The notes: generated by a model not told the origin, from the sequence alone. Counted from the first letter of the stretch, positions 34,595-44,047 are shown. The stretch: 64,000 nucleotides of DNA from Oscillospiraceae bacterium (GCA_015064885.1 SVRJ01000004.1:1-64000), one strand, 5' to 3'. Numbers and translations are program-made.

Positions 34595-35203
34595 ATGGAT
34601 CAATTGAAAATAGGAAAATTTATTGCCGATTGCAGAAAACGGAAAAACTTAACGCAAATGCAGTTGGCAGAAAAACTCGGTATCACCGACAAAGCAATAT
34701 CTAAATGGGAGCGAGGCATCGCAATGCCGGATTCCTCGATCATGCTTGAACTCTGTGATATTCTCAGCATCAGTGTAAATGAATTATTAAGTGGGGAGAA
34801 AATCAGTATGGAAAACAACAATCAAAAAAACGAACAGCTTTTGCTTGATATGGCGAAAGAATTAGAGAGAAAAAATAAAACAATTTGGTCTTCTATGTGG
34901 GCATTTATGATCGTAAGTATGACGGCCCTGTTTGCCGGTATCTTAATTGCTGCATTTTTGATACCCGAAGGGATATGGCAACTCGTTACAATTCTTGGGA
35001 GTTGCATTGTATTTTTGATACCGTGCTTCTATGCATTAAAGCTTGAGGTAAGTGTAGGTGCTTACAAGTGCAAAAATTGCGGTTGCGAAATAGTGCCTAC
35101 TTATAAAGAAGCAATGAATGCAATGCACATGGGATTTACCCGTTATTTAAAGTGTCCGAATTGCAACAAACGTACTTGGTGCAAAAAAGTAATAAAGAAA
35201 TAA
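34595..35203 (+). CDS. XRE regulator with two membrane helices and zinc ribbon
   Basis: 202 aa. An N-terminal helix-turn-helix (LTQMQLAEKLGITDKAISKWERG, residues 19-41) is followed by a short coiled coil, two transmembrane helices (about residues 105-125 and 130-150) and a C-terminal zinc ribbon (YKCKNCGCEIV...LKCPNCNKRTWC). This HTH-TM-ribbon layout is common in Clostridia, and its members probably link a membrane or metal signal to local gene control. SD GAAAGGAGG. It is monocistronic, ending in a strong terminator. Confidence 0.85.
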   Translation: MDQLKIGKFIADCRKRKNLTQMQLAEKLGITDKAISKWERGIAMPDSSIMLELCDILSISVNELLSGEKISMENNNQKNEQLLLDMAKELERKNKTIWSSMWAFMIVSMTALFAGILIAAFLIPEGIWQLVTILGSCIVFLIPCFYALKLEVSVGAYKCKNCGCEIVPTYKEAMNAMHMGFTRYLKCPNCNKRTWCKKVIKK

Positions 35204-35254
35204 GATTTCAAATTGAGAGAGCGTCAAATTCCAATTTATCGAACAAAATAACCG

Positions 35255-35282
35255 AACCCCGACAGATGTCGGGGTTATTTAT
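35255..35282 (+). terminator. Terminator of the XRE membrane protein gene
   Basis: AACCCCGACA and TGTCGGGGTT with a short loop, followed by ATTTATTT. Confidence 0.88.
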
Positions 35283-35367
35283 TTGTTTACAGCGGAGCAA
35301 TTATTAAACAACCGTACATAATTCTCTGTTAATTTTGCACGCCCTTCGATCCGCCTTTATTTTTTTG

Positions 35368-36405
35368 TTACGTTTCTTCCGAGTCGGTTTCCTCGGTATC
35401 CTCGGGGGAGTTTGTTTCCTCGGGGGCTGTCGTCTTCTTTGACTGCTCCTTTATATAGTCGTCATAGTATTCTTCCGCTCCCTCGTGAAGAGGAACACAC
35501 ATATTCTTCCACATTGTCTCGGGAAGAAGCTCCTCTGCCTTGTCGTGCATAAGGAGGAAGGTATCCTCGGCAAGCCGCTTTGTCATATTGTATACGACGT
35601 CCTCGTCTACCGAATTTGAAACGAGAAGGGTCGCATACAGACCTACCGTAATGAGATCACCTTTCAGAACCGAATAATTATTTTTCTTTACAGTACAAGG
35701 AATAAAATACGGATTATCCTCGCATGCATCCGCTAAAACGTCGTCGGGAAGAGAGAGAAGATTGAATTTTGCAGACGCTGCAAGATCCTTAATCGTAGAG
35801 GAAGGAACTCCTGATATAAGTATAAGTGCATCGATCTCTCCGTTCTTATACGCCTCGACAGAGCCCGCAACGGTCAAGTTGACCTTTTCATATTCGGTAA
35901 CACCACATGCTGCCATCAGACTCTCTGATACCGCCTCGTTAGCACTTCCCTTCTCACCGACAGCGATCCTGCATCCCGAAAGCATTCCCACAGAGGTAAT
36001 GCGCTCGCCCGCAACGATGTATACGGCTTCAAGGTAAAGATGCGCTATAGCGGAAAATCCTTTTTTCATACTGCCCTTATAGCATCCCGTACCGTTCAGT
36101 GCAAAATAGGCTATATCGTTACGTACGATAGCAAGGGCTGCTTCTCCGGATGAGAGAGCATCTATATTCTGTTTATATCCGGAGCTTGATCTTACCTGTA
36201 TATCAGCTCTGAATTTCGTCTTGTCCTTATCGCCTTTCGTATCCTCATTTTCTTTGAAGAGCTCGGATATCGAATTTCCGAGGTTATAGTAGGTACCTCT
36301 TTCTCCTCCGGTATACATCACGTACGTCGGAAGATCGGCACAGGAGGAAAGTATCGTAAGGATAAGAACGGAAAGTATTATAAACACGGCGGTTTTTTTC
36401 ATCAT
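35368..36405 (-). CDS. TAXI-family TRAP-type solute-binding lipoprotein
   Basis: 345 aa from MMKKTAVFIILSVLILTILSSC at 36405 (GGAGG 8 bases upstream); the ORF-track start adds 23 residues without support. Lipobox LSSC. The mature part begins with the TAXI hallmark TYVMYTGGERGTYYNLGNSISELF and continues with SSGYKQNIDALSSGEAALAIVRNDI and RIAVGEKGSANEAVSESLM. The tail is an acidic Thr/Glu-rich stretch after residue 320. TAXI proteins feed TRAP transporters (often glutamate or small organic acids), but no DctQM-like membrane gene is next to it, so it is an orphan here. Confidence 0.87.
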   Translation of the reverse strand: MMKKTAVFIILSVLILTILSSCADLPTYVMYTGGERGTYYNLGNSISELFKENEDTKGDKDKTKFRADIQVRSSSGYKQNIDALSSGEAALAIVRNDIAYFALNGTGCYKGSMKKGFSAIAHLYLEAVYIVAGERITSVGMLSGCRIAVGEKGSANEAVSESLMAACGVTEYEKVNLTVAGSVEAYKNGEIDALILISGVPSSTIKDLAASAKFNLLSLPDDVLADACEDNPYFIPCTVKKNNYSVLKGDLITVGLYATLLVSNSVDEDVVYNMTKRLAEDTFLLMHDKAEELLPETMWKNMCVPLHEGAEEYYDDYIKEQSKKTTAPEETNSPEDTEETDSEET

Positions 36406-36555
36406 AAGATCAAGCCTCCGACCTGAAAATTCATAGTTATATTTTATTATACAACTTTTTTGCCGCGTATGCAAGTCTTTTTTTGCGATTTAATATTTTT
36501 TTTACACTTCGTTTAGCACAAGAACGATTCATTTGAAGTAAAATCGGATAACTTA

Positions 36556-36584
36556 TTGACAAAAAGGGGGTTATGTGATATAAT
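36556..36584 (+). promoter_or_regulatory. Promoter of the EEP hydrolase gene
   Basis: Consensus TTGACA and TATAAT with 17-base spacing, 39 bases before the ATG. Confidence 0.9.
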
Positions 36585-36622
36585 AATACTCAACAAACTA
36601 CTTCTCAAAGGAGAAACTGAAA

Positions 36623-37384
36623 ATGAAAATCAAGGTAATGACATTTAATCTTCGTACAGATACACCCGTAGACGGTATCAATAAGTTCACTGAACGAGTA
36701 GACCGCGTTAAAGAGGTAATAATGAACGAGGATCCCGATCTTATAGGATTTCAGGAAGCCAAGGACAGCATGCGCGAATGGCTTCGCAACACGCTTTCCG
36801 ACTACTGCATTTTCGGCTGCGGAAGAGACAAAAACTACTATGGAGAATCAACTGTTATTGCGGTAAAGAAGAATAAGTTTGAAGTAATCTCAATGGACAA
36901 CTTCTGGTTATCTACAAACACCGAGCTCCCCGGAAGCAGATTCGGTATAGACCAGAGCAATTGCCCCAGAATAACCACGTGTGTAAGACTTTGCGCAAAG
37001 GAGATATCCGCTCCATTCTGGTTCTACAACACACACCTCGACCATAAGGGAAGCACGGCAAGACTTCTCGGCTCTACCGCCCTTATGCACGACATCGCGC
37101 TCCGCACAAGAGGCGAAAAGTACGTTCTCACGGGTGATTTCAACGCCCTTCCCGACACACGCGAGATAGAATTCATCGTTAACGCAGGTGCTGCAGACGC
37201 AACAGCCACACTCGGCGGAACCTTCCACGGCTTCGGCAGACTTGAAAACAAGATAAAGATAGACTACATCTTCACAAACGCGGATTTCGATGCAAGTGAA
37301 TCCTACGTTGTTGAAGATAACCCGGTTGAGGGAGTTTACATATCAGACCACAACCCCGTTTGCGGATTTATTGAGCTCAACTGA
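36623..37384 (+). CDS. Endonuclease/exonuclease/phosphatase family hydrolase
   Basis: 253 aa, cytoplasmic. All EEP catalytic blocks are visible: MTFNLRTD (Asn8), DLIGFQEAK (Glu), WFYNTHLDHKG (His/Asp), LTGDFNALPD, KIDYIFTN and the terminal SDHNPVCGFIEL. The family cleaves phosphodiester bonds in nucleic acids, phospholipids or inositol phosphates; without a nucleic-acid-specific insert it may act on small phosphodiesters. It overlaps the convergent sigma-like gene by 8 bases at their 3' ends. Confidence 0.92.
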   Translation: MKIKVMTFNLRTDTPVDGINKFTERVDRVKEVIMNEDPDLIGFQEAKDSMREWLRNTLSDYCIFGCGRDKNYYGESTVIAVKKNKFEVISMDNFWLSTNTELPGSRFGIDQSNCPRITTCVRLCAKEISAPFWFYNTHLDHKGSTARLLGSTALMHDIALRTRGEKYVLTGDFNALPDTREIEFIVNAGAADATATLGGTFHGFGRLENKIKIDYIFTNADFDASESYVVEDNPVEGVYISDHNPVCGFIELN

Positions 37385-37778
37385 TATTCTTCTTGCCAGC
37401 CCCCTCAAGTGAGATAAAACGCATAAGCGATTTATATTCGGCACGTTTGTTTATACGAAACACGGTCGAGCGGGATACGTACATTTTTTCCGACGCATTT
37501 TCTATTGTAAGCCCCTTGATATAGTGCAGGAAAAAGAGCTGCTTTTCATCGCGGTCAAGATCCACCGACGCGATAAAATCCTCTATACTTCTGCACCTCT
37601 GCTTACACTCGAGATAAAATGCGTGTCTGTATTCCCGCTCGACCTTATTTATAAGATCCGCGTCCGACTCCGCCTCATACATATCGCACGCCGCCTTACA
37701 CGGCATATAAGAGGACAGAAAGCTTTTCATTCTGTCGTAAGCGGGTGTCCCCTTGTAGGGGAAAGTTTTATTCTCCAA
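37377..37778 (-). CDS. Sigma-70 region 4-like HTH protein
   Basis: 133 aa if it starts at the TTG at 37778 (MENKTFPYKG...), favoured because GAGGGGGTG lies 7 bases before it and the start falls 4 bases after the preceding stop; the ORF track begins at 37811 inside that gene. The C-terminal half is a region-4 type helix-turn-helix (DEKQLFFLHYIKGLTIENASEKMYVSRSTVFRINKRAEYKSL). The N-terminal half is cysteine-containing and unrecognised. Similar small proteins act as late activators in phages. It is co-transcribed with the zinc-ribbon gene under a LexA-type operator. Confidence 0.65.
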   Translation of the reverse strand: MENKTFPYKGTPAYDRMKSFLSSYMPCKAACDMYEAESDADLINKVEREYRHAFYLECKQRCRSIEDFIASVDLDRDEKQLFFLHYIKGLTIENASEKMYVSRSTVFRINKRAEYKSLMRFISLEGAGKKNIS

Positions 37779-37782
37779 TATG

Positions 37783-38019
37783 TTACACCCCCTCTTCATC
37801 ATTGTACACATTATTCCCTATACCGAGGTAATCGAAAAGATATTCCTCGTACGTTATGCCCAGAACCTCAAGGATCTCATACATACTCATCTCCCTGAGG
37901 CATTCAGTGCATAAAACGTTTCCGTCCACGATCCTGCAGTCGTTCGGATCGTAGATCGCACCGCCGCAACGATCGCATTCGAGCGGCATTTCGTCAAAAT
38001 ACTGATAAAATTCGGTCAT
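37783..38019 (-). CDS. Small zinc-ribbon protein, first gene of SOS-type operon
   Basis: 78 aa. Two CxxC pairs (LECDRCGGAIY and VLCTECLREM) form a zinc knuckle of the ClpX/treble-clef style, followed by an acidic helical tail (MYEILEVLGITYEEYLFDYLGIG). SD GGGAGGTG. A consensus promoter and a GAAC-N4-GTTC operator lie directly upstream, and the sigma-like gene follows by 4 bases. Family not recognised; a regulatory adaptor is plausible. Confidence 0.65.
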   Translation of the reverse strand: MTEFYQYFDEMPLECDRCGGAIYDPNDCRIVDGNVLCTECLREMSMYEILEVLGITYEEYLFDYLGIGNNVYNDEEGV

Positions 38020-38055
38020 TTGACACCTCCCTTATTATAAAAAAATTTGCACAGA

Positions 38056-38067
38056 GAACTTTTGTTC
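38056..38067. promoter_or_regulatory. LexA-type SOS box 1
   Basis: GAACTTTTGTTC fits the Gram-positive LexA consensus GAAC-N4-GTTC. It lies 13 bases downstream of the minus-strand -10 box, across the expected transcription start of the zinc-ribbon/sigma-like operon, an ideal repressor position. Confidence 0.75.
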
Positions 38068-38080
38068 TCTTTTCGGAAAA

Positions 38081-38109
38081 ATTATATCACAAACGCAATT
38101 GAATGTCAA
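38081..38109 (-). promoter_or_regulatory. Consensus promoter of the SOS-type operon
   Basis: On minus, TTGACA and TATAAT are spaced by 17 bases; the SOS box follows immediately. Confidence 0.88.
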
Positions 38110-38163
38110 TACCAAAAAAGACTTTTTTCTCTTTTTGGAATTTATCACAAACTCAGAATATCA

Positions 38164-38175
38164 GAACATATGTTC
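38164..38175. promoter_or_regulatory. LexA-type SOS box 2
   Basis: GAACATATGTTC is a perfect palindrome matching the Bacillus-type LexA site. It lies 55 bases upstream of the minus promoter and just before a possible -10 (TATAAA at 38181) of the divergent ABC-F gene, so it could touch either. Confidence 0.75.
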
Positions 38176-38213
38176 TTTAGTATAAATAGCAACAAAACAG
38201 GAGCGAGCATACG

Positions 38214-40142
38214 ATGATAAGCATAGGAGCGGGAGATCTTTCCTTTTCCATAGGAACAAAAACAATACTCGACAGGATATCCTTTTCGCTTGAGGTCGGT
38301 GACAGACTCGGAGTCGTCGGACTGAACGGAAGCGGAAAATCCACTCTTTTTAAATTGATAACGGGAGAATACGAAAGTACGGGCGGCTCGGTATACATTG
38401 CAAGCGGCGCTACCGTCGGCATCCTAAAACAGAACGACGCATTTCTCAGCTGCAAGGAGAATGACACACCGCTTTCGATAATGTATTCCGCCTTCGATCA
38501 TCTGATAAAGGAAGAAGAGCGATTAAAGGAACTGGAAAAGAAAATAGAGATATACGGCAAGCACTGTCCGGAGCATATGACGAACGATTATGCCGAGGCA
38601 TACAAAAGATTCTCGGACAACGGAGGTCTTCAGTTCCGCTCGCGCTGTACCTCTACCCTTCTGAAGATGGGATTTACCGAAAGTGAGATAAACGATTCCG
38701 CGGCAAAGCTGAGCGGAGGTCAGAAGACGCGCCTTGCTCTTGCCAGTCATCTGTGCACAGAGCCTGACATACTGCTTCTCGACGAGCCTACAAACCATCT
38801 TGATATAGGAACACTTTCCTGGCTTGAAGGCGTTCTCGCATCGTATAAAAAGACTCTTCTCGTTATTTCGCACGACCGTCTCTTCCTTGACCGTGTTACG
38901 AACAAGACTCTTTCCATAGAATACGGAAAAGCAAAGCTCTATAAGGGCAACTATACTCAGAGCCTTGCACAAAGGAAGGAGGACAGAGCGGCAGCCGAAA
39001 AGGCGTATATCCTTCAGCAAAAGGAGATCGCTCATCAGGAGGCGGTAATAGCAAAGCAAAAGCAATTCAACCGAGAGAGAAACATCAAAATGGCGGAGAG
39101 CCGGCAGAAAGCGCTTGACAGAATGGTTCTCGTAGAAAAACCGAAGTCTGATCCCGCAAAGATGAAGCTGACCTTCAACCGATCGCTTGACGGCGGAAAC
39201 GAGGTCATCATCTGCAAAAAGGTCACTGCGGGCTACGGTGACAATATTCTCTTCTCCGACCTCGACCTCCTTGTATCAAAGCAGGAAAAAGCATTTATCA
39301 TCGGAGGAAACGGGTGCGGTAAGTCAACACTGATAAAAATAATTCTCTCAAAACTCATGCCTATATCGGGTAAGGTCGTTATGGGATACAACGTCCGAAT
39401 AGGATACTACGATCAGGAAAACCAAAATCTCGACGAGAGCAAGACCGTCCTTGCCGAGCTATGGGATGCCTATCCCAAAATGGCTGAAAAGGACGTGCGA
39501 TCTACTCTTGCTTCCTTTCTGTTCTCTTATGCAGACACAGAAAAGCCGATCTCCGTACTCAGCGGAGGAGAACGCGCAAGGCTCACTCTTGCCAAGCTTA
39601 TGCTTTCAGACAACAACTGCCTCGTTCTTGACGAGCCGACAAACCATCTCGATATAAATTCACGCGAGGTACTTGAGGATGCTCTTGAAAGATATACCGG
39701 AACCATCCTTTGCGTTTCACACGACAGATATCTTATAAATAAGCTGGCAAGCAGGATAATAGAGATCGCGCCCAAGGGCTTCACCGTTCCCTCCATTGAA
39801 TGCAAGGTCACGCCCGGTAAGGCATACGAGGAGTTCTGCGAATTCAAGGAGACAAGAGAGCGAAGCGGCATGCAAGGCGCGGAAGTGCAGATCCCCCAAC
39901 GCACAGCCGGAAAGGATGACTATCTTGCAAGCAAGCGCGATCTTGCCGAACAAAGAAAACAGCAACGGCTTATAGAAAAGCTGACAAGAGAGTCCGAGCA
40001 GCTTGAGCATGAGCTTTCCGAAATAGAGAAAAAAATGAGCGGTGAGCTTTCCACCGATTATCATGCTTTGGCAGAGCTCTGTGAAAGGAAGGACGCCATT
40101 GAGGAGCGGTTGCTTGAGATATACGAGGTAATAATGAAATAA
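38214..40142 (+). CDS. ABC-F family ATPase
   Basis: 642 aa, two ABC domains and no membrane segments. Domain 1: Walker [15 protein letters not shown], signature [12 protein letters not shown], Walker [12 protein letters not shown]. Domain 2: [37 protein letters not shown]. The linker between them is a charged helical hairpin ([29 protein letters not shown]), the P-site tRNA interaction motif of ABC-F factors, and a C-terminal coiled coil follows (about 565-640). These proteins act on the ribosome, relieving stalling or protecting from antibiotics. Which subfamily cannot be told. A LexA-type box is 40 bases upstream. Confidence 0.93.
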   Translation: MISIGAGDLSFSIGTKTILDRISFSLEVGDRLGVVGLNGSGKSTLFKLITGEYESTGGSVYIASGATVGILKQNDAFLSCKENDTPLSIMYSAFDHLIKEEERLKELEKKIEIYGKHCPEHMTNDYAEAYKRFSDNGGLQFRSRCTSTLLKMGFTESEINDSAAKLSGGQKTRLALASHLCTEPDILLLDEPTNHLDIGTLSWLEGVLASYKKTLLVISHDRLFLDRVTNKTLSIEYGKAKLYKGNYTQSLAQRKEDRAAAEKAYILQQKEIAHQEAVIAKQKQFNRERNIKMAESRQKALDRMVLVEKPKSDPAKMKLTFNRSLDGGNEVIICKKVTAGYGDNILFSDLDLLVSKQEKAFIIGGNGCGKSTLIKIILSKLMPISGKVVMGYNVRIGYYDQENQNLDESKTVLAELWDAYPKMAEKDVRSTLASFLFSYADTEKPISVLSGGERARLTLAKLMLSDNNCLVLDEPTNHLDINSREVLEDALERYTGTILCVSHDRYLINKLASRIIEIAPKGFTVPSIECKVTPGKAYEEFCEFKETRERSGMQGAEVQIPQRTAGKDDYLASKRDLAEQRKQQRLIEKLTRESEQLEHELSEIEKKMSGELSTDYHALAELCERKDAIEERLLEIYEVIMK

Positions 40143-40229
40143 AATGCACAAATATTCATCGCGATTGCATATTTATTCATTCATTTAGCTGTTTTTTTCG
40201 ATAATTTTACATTTTTTTGCGAAAAGCTA

Positions 40230-40258
40230 TTGACTTATCGGCAAATTCGTATTATAAT
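40230..40258 (+). promoter_or_regulatory. Promoter of serC-serA
   Basis: TTGACT and TATAAT spaced by 17 bases. A leader of about 120 bases follows, containing a small hairpin (GCCCGATC...GATCAGGC) of unknown role. Confidence 0.82.
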
Positions 40259-40383
40259 ATTTAGTATATTTTAAAGATTGCGTTGAAACAATGCCCGATC
40301 AAGAAGATCAGGCTCGACGCGGTACATTTAATTTTATTCGTATGAAAGGAAATCGCCCGCCTTGCGAGCGAACGGTTACACAC

Positions 40384-41469
40384 ATGAACAGAGTTTACAA
40401 TTTCTCGGCAGGTCCCTCCATGCTTCCCTTGAGCGTACTTGAAAAGGCGCAGTCAGAGCTCGTTTGCTATGGCTCCTCGGGTATGAGCGTAATGGAAATG
40501 AGCCACAGATCGCCGGATTACGAAGAAATTATCAAGTCCGCAGAAGCTCTTCTCCGCAAGCTCATGAATATCCCCGACAACTACAAGGTCCTGTTCTTAC
40601 AGGGTGGTGCTTCCACACAGTTCGCATCCGTTCCTCTTAATCTTCTTCCCGTAGGCGGAAAAGCTGATTACATCGTTTCGGGTCAGTTCTCCGGTAAGGC
40701 TTACAAGGAGGCAAAGAAGTACGGTGACGTAGTGGTTGCCGCTACAAGCGAGGCTGATACGTTCTCGCACATTCCTTCGTTCGACAAAGATTCCTTCCGT
40801 AAGGATGCGGCATACGTTCACGTCTGCTACAACAACACGATCTACGGAACAAAATTTGCCTCGGTGCCCGATACGGGAGATATTCCGCTTGTTGCTGATA
40901 TGTCCTCCTGCATTCTTTCGGAACCGGTAGACGTTTCAAAGTTCGGCGTTATTTACGCAGGAGCTCAGAAGAATATGGCTCCCGCGGGCCTCACGGTCGT
41001 TATAGTCAGAGAGGATCTTCTCGGAAACGCACGTCCCGAGACACCTTCCATGCTTGACTGGAAGCTCATGGCCGACAATGATTCTATGTACAACACTCCT
41101 CCTTGCTACGCTATCTATATGGCTAAGCTCGTATACGAATGGCTTCTCGACCTCGGAGGTCTTGAGGTAATGAAGAAGATGAACGAAAAGAAGGCTGCTC
41201 TTCTTTACGACTATCTCGACAGCCAGGACTACTATAAGGCTCCGGTTCACAAGGACTCGAGATCTATGATGAACGTTACCTTTGTAACAGGCAACGCTGA
41301 TCTTGACAAGAAATTCGCTTCCGAAGCAGGCAAGGCAGGACTCAAGAACCTCAAGGGTCACCGCTCTGTAGGAGGAATGAGAGCTTCCATATATAATGCA
41401 ATGCCGTATGAAGGCGTTGTCGCCCTCGTTGAATTTATGAAGAAATTTGCTGAGGAAAATCAGAAATAA
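40384..41469 (+). CDS. serC: Phosphoserine aminotransferase
   Basis: 361 aa from MNRVYNFSAGPSMLP; this start fits the family, although no strong SD precedes it, while a good one (GAAAGGA) lies 35 bases upstream, near an alternative ATG at 40342. PLP enzyme converting 3-phosphohydroxypyruvate and glutamate to phosphoserine. Motifs: GMSVMEMSHRSPDYEEI, FLQGGASTQFASVPLNL, ADMSSCILSEPVDVSKFG and the PLP lysine in YAGAQKNMAPAGLT. serA follows within 17 bases, giving the first two steps of serine synthesis. Confidence 0.95.
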   Translation: MNRVYNFSAGPSMLPLSVLEKAQSELVCYGSSGMSVMEMSHRSPDYEEIIKSAEALLRKLMNIPDNYKVLFLQGGASTQFASVPLNLLPVGGKADYIVSGQFSGKAYKEAKKYGDVVVAATSEADTFSHIPSFDKDSFRKDAAYVHVCYNNTIYGTKFASVPDTGDIPLVADMSSCILSEPVDVSKFGVIYAGAQKNMAPAGLTVVIVREDLLGNARPETPSMLDWKLMADNDSMYNTPPCYAIYMAKLVYEWLLDLGGLEVMKKMNEKKAALLYDYLDSQDYYKAPVHKDSRSMMNVTFVTGNADLDKKFASEAGKAGLKNLKGHRSVGGMRASIYNAMPYEGVVALVEFMKKFAEENQK

Positions 41470-41486
41470 GTAAAGGATACATCACT

Positions 41487-42650
41487 ATGAAAAACGTAAA
41501 GCTTATGAATAAAATAGCGAAGGTCGGCACCGATAAGCTCGACCCGAGCGTATACAACGTAGGAGCAGACGTTACCGGAGAGGACGCTATAATGGTCCGC
41601 TCGGCTGCGCTCCACGATCTCGAATTCGATAAAAACCTCAAGGCTATCGCAAGATGCGGTGCCGGAGTAAACAACATTCCGATAGACAGATGCTCTGAAA
41701 ACGGTATAGTTGTATTCAACACTCCGGGTGCCAACGCAAACGGAGTAAAGGAGCTTGCACTTTGTGCGCTTCTCCTTGCCGCACGCGACGTAACCGGCGG
41801 AATCGAGTGGGCTCTTACGCTCAAGGACGATCCGAATGCGGCAAAGGCCGTTGAAGCCGGAAAGAGCGCATTCGCAGGAAACGAGCTTCTCGGAAAGACT
41901 CTCGGTGTTATCGGCCTCGGTGCTATCGGTGGTCTCGTGGCAAACGCTGCCGCAAGCCTCGGTATGAACGTCATCGGCTGCGACCCGTACATAACGGTTG
42001 AAGGTGCATGGAGCCTTTCAAGTGCTGTAAAGAAGGCTGCTTCCTATGAGGACGTATACAAGGCTGCTGACTACGTTACCATCCACGTTCCCTCTACCCC
42101 CACTACCAAGAACATGATCAATGCCGAAGCGATCGCCATGATGAAAGACGGTGTAAAGATAATCAACCTCTCCCGTGCAGATCTCGTAAATGCGGCAGAC
42201 GTCAAGGCAGCTCTTGAATCGGGTAAGGTAAAGAGATACGTAACAGACTTCCCCACACCTGAAACCATCGGTGTCAAAGGAATAGTCAACATTCCTCATC
42301 TCGGTGCTTCCACAGAAGAGAGCGAGGACAACTGTGCCGTTATGGCAGCTCTTCAGCTTGATACCTTCCTCAGAACGGGTAACATCAAGAACTCGGTAAA
42401 CTATCCCAACGTTTTTCTTCCCTACGGCGGACATTCGAGAATTTGCGTATTCCACAAGAACATTCCCAACATGATCTCAAGCGTAACAAGCGCAGTCTCC
42501 TCTTTCAATATCAATATTGAAAATGCGGCTAACGCCTCCAAGGGTGATAACGCTTACACGCTTATGGAAGTATTCGGAGATATTCCCGCAGAACTCAAAG
42601 AAAAGATCGGTTCAATAGACGGCGTATCGAGAGTTAATATTATTAAATAA
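41487..42650 (+). CDS. serA: D-3-phosphoglycerate dehydrogenase
   Basis: 387 aa, the short form with a single ACT domain. NAD motif VIGLGAIGGLVANAAASLG (about residue 140); catalytic Arg in IINLSRADLVNAADV, His in IPHLGASTEESEDN. The last 75 residues (RICVFHKNIPNMISSVTSAVSSFNINIENAANAS) are an ACT domain, the usual seat of serine feedback. It oxidises 3-phosphoglycerate to the substrate of SerC, encoded just upstream. A strong terminator follows. Confidence 0.95.
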   Translation: MKNVKLMNKIAKVGTDKLDPSVYNVGADVTGEDAIMVRSAALHDLEFDKNLKAIARCGAGVNNIPIDRCSENGIVVFNTPGANANGVKELALCALLLAARDVTGGIEWALTLKDDPNAAKAVEAGKSAFAGNELLGKTLGVIGLGAIGGLVANAAASLGMNVIGCDPYITVEGAWSLSSAVKKAASYEDVYKAADYVTIHVPSTPTTKNMINAEAIAMMKDGVKIINLSRADLVNAADVKAALESGKVKRYVTDFPTPETIGVKGIVNIPHLGASTEESEDNCAVMAALQLDTFLRTGNIKNSVNYPNVFLPYGGHSRICVFHKNIPNMISSVTSAVSSFNINIENAANASKGDNAYTLMEVFGDIPAELKEKIGSIDGVSRVNIIK

Positions 42651-42656
42651 CAAACT

Positions 42657-42690
42657 GCGCCAAAGCATCAAACGCTTTGGCGCTTTTATT
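42657..42690 (+). terminator. Terminator of serC-serA
   Basis: GCGCCAAAGC and GCTTTGGCGC form a perfect 10-bp stem with a 7-base loop, followed by TTTTATTT. Confidence 0.93.
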
Positions 42691-42701
42691 TGGAGAACGG
42701 T

Positions 42702-44036
42702 ATGTGTAAAGTAAACTATTCAAAGCTCATTGACGTAAATAAGGCGTACGACGTGGCAGTAGTCGGAGGCGGCCCTGCAGGAATATGCGCGGCGGTAAGT
42801 GCCGCACGCGAGGGTGCAAACGTTATCCTCATCGAAAGACACGGTGTTCTCGGCGGAAACCTCACCGCCGGATATATAAGTCCTATTCTCGGGGCGGTTT
42901 CCGAGGGAACAATGTATGACGAGATAAGTGACCTTCTTGCAGAAAACCACAAAGGCGCACGCGAGGTCATAACGAGAAACGGCAAGGAAATACACATAGA
43001 TCATGAGGAGGCCAAGCAGATACTTACCCGTCTCGTTGCAGATAGCGGAGCAAGCTTTCTTCTTTCCACCGCACTTGCCGACATAGTAAAGTCAGACGGC
43101 GGAGACTACGTACTGCTTCTCTGCGGTCAAAGCGGTATTTTCGGTGTAAAAGCGAAAATAGTTATAGACTGCACGGGCGACGGTCTTGCCTCCTACCTTC
43201 TCGGGGCGGAAATAAAAACAGGACGCGAAAGCGACGGAAGAGTTCAGCCATGCACAATAGAATTCGTTGTTGAAAACGTTGACGAGAGTATCGGTATTGC
43301 GGCATGGGGCGGAAGCGACCCGGTTAAAGTTCCTGCGGGCGAATTTGCAGGAATGGAATACAGAGAGCTTTGCAAGCTTAAGAACAAAGAGGGCGAGCTT
43401 CCCGAAAACGTTACTATAGTCCGTCTCCATAGGACGTTCTATGATGGTGAGCGTTCTGTAAATGCGACTCAGGTAAACGGTATAGATTCAACAGATCCGT
43501 ACGACGTATCAAGAGCAGAGACAGATCTCCGCTCTCAGATAGGCTCTATCCATCTGTTTCTGAAGAAATACGTTCCCGGTTTTGAGAACTGCACTATAAA
43601 GGGCTCTGCCTCAACTCTCGGTGTAAGAGAGTCAAGAAGAGTGTGCGGTCTTTCTTCGGTGGAGGACGCCGACGTTGAATGCGGAAACAAGAAATCAGAC
43701 GTCGTTGTTCACAACGCTTGGTTCCTTATAGACATACACAACCCGTCCGGCGGAGGTCAGGCAGAGGGACACTCACAGCCGGCAAAGCCGTACGATATCC
43801 CGCTCGGTGCACTTATCCCGAGAGGGGTAAAAAATCTCCTCACGGCAGGCAGATGTATATCCGGTTCTCACCGAGCCCACGCCTCTTATCGGGTAATGTC
43901 GATCTGTATGGCTACCGGCGAAGCGGCAGGCGTCACAGCGTCTATCGCTTTGAAAAAGGGTATCCCCGTGGCGGAGGTAAACGCGACCGACGTGCAAAGC
44001 GTCCTTTCAAACAGAGGAATCAAGCTGTTTGACTGA
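42702..44036 (+). CDS. FAD-dependent oxidoreductase (FAD_oxidored family)
   Basis: 444 aa from MCKVNYSKL at 42702 (TTGGAG site directly upstream, partly inside the terminator tail); the ORF-track start is a TTG four codons earlier. FAD-binding motif DVAVVGGGPAGICAAVSAAREGANVILIE (about residues 12-40), HGVLGGNLTAGYISPILG, then VIDCTGDGLASYLLG and the C-terminal FAD contact LLTAGRCISGSHRAHASYRVM. The family covers soluble flavoproteins of unclear substrate, often near sugar or organic-acid genes. Though separated from serA by a terminator, it is the next gene on the same strand. Confidence 0.87.
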   Translation: MCKVNYSKLIDVNKAYDVAVVGGGPAGICAAVSAAREGANVILIERHGVLGGNLTAGYISPILGAVSEGTMYDEISDLLAENHKGAREVITRNGKEIHIDHEEAKQILTRLVADSGASFLLSTALADIVKSDGGDYVLLLCGQSGIFGVKAKIVIDCTGDGLASYLLGAEIKTGRESDGRVQPCTIEFVVENVDESIGIAAWGGSDPVKVPAGEFAGMEYRELCKLKNKEGELPENVTIVRLHRTFYDGERSVNATQVNGIDSTDPYDVSRAETDLRSQIGSIHLFLKKYVPGFENCTIKGSASTLGVRESRRVCGLSSVEDADVECGNKKSDVVVHNAWFLIDIHNPSGGGQAEGHSQPAKPYDIPLGALIPRGVKNLLTAGRCISGSHRAHASYRVMSICMATGEAAGVTASIALKKGIPVAEVNATDVQSVLSNRGIKLFD

Positions 44037-44047
44037 ACTGTTTAATT

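Noticed and set aside
40259-40383. Riboswitch in the serC leader
   Set aside because: Only one short hairpin is visible and no known aptamer consensus was recognised.
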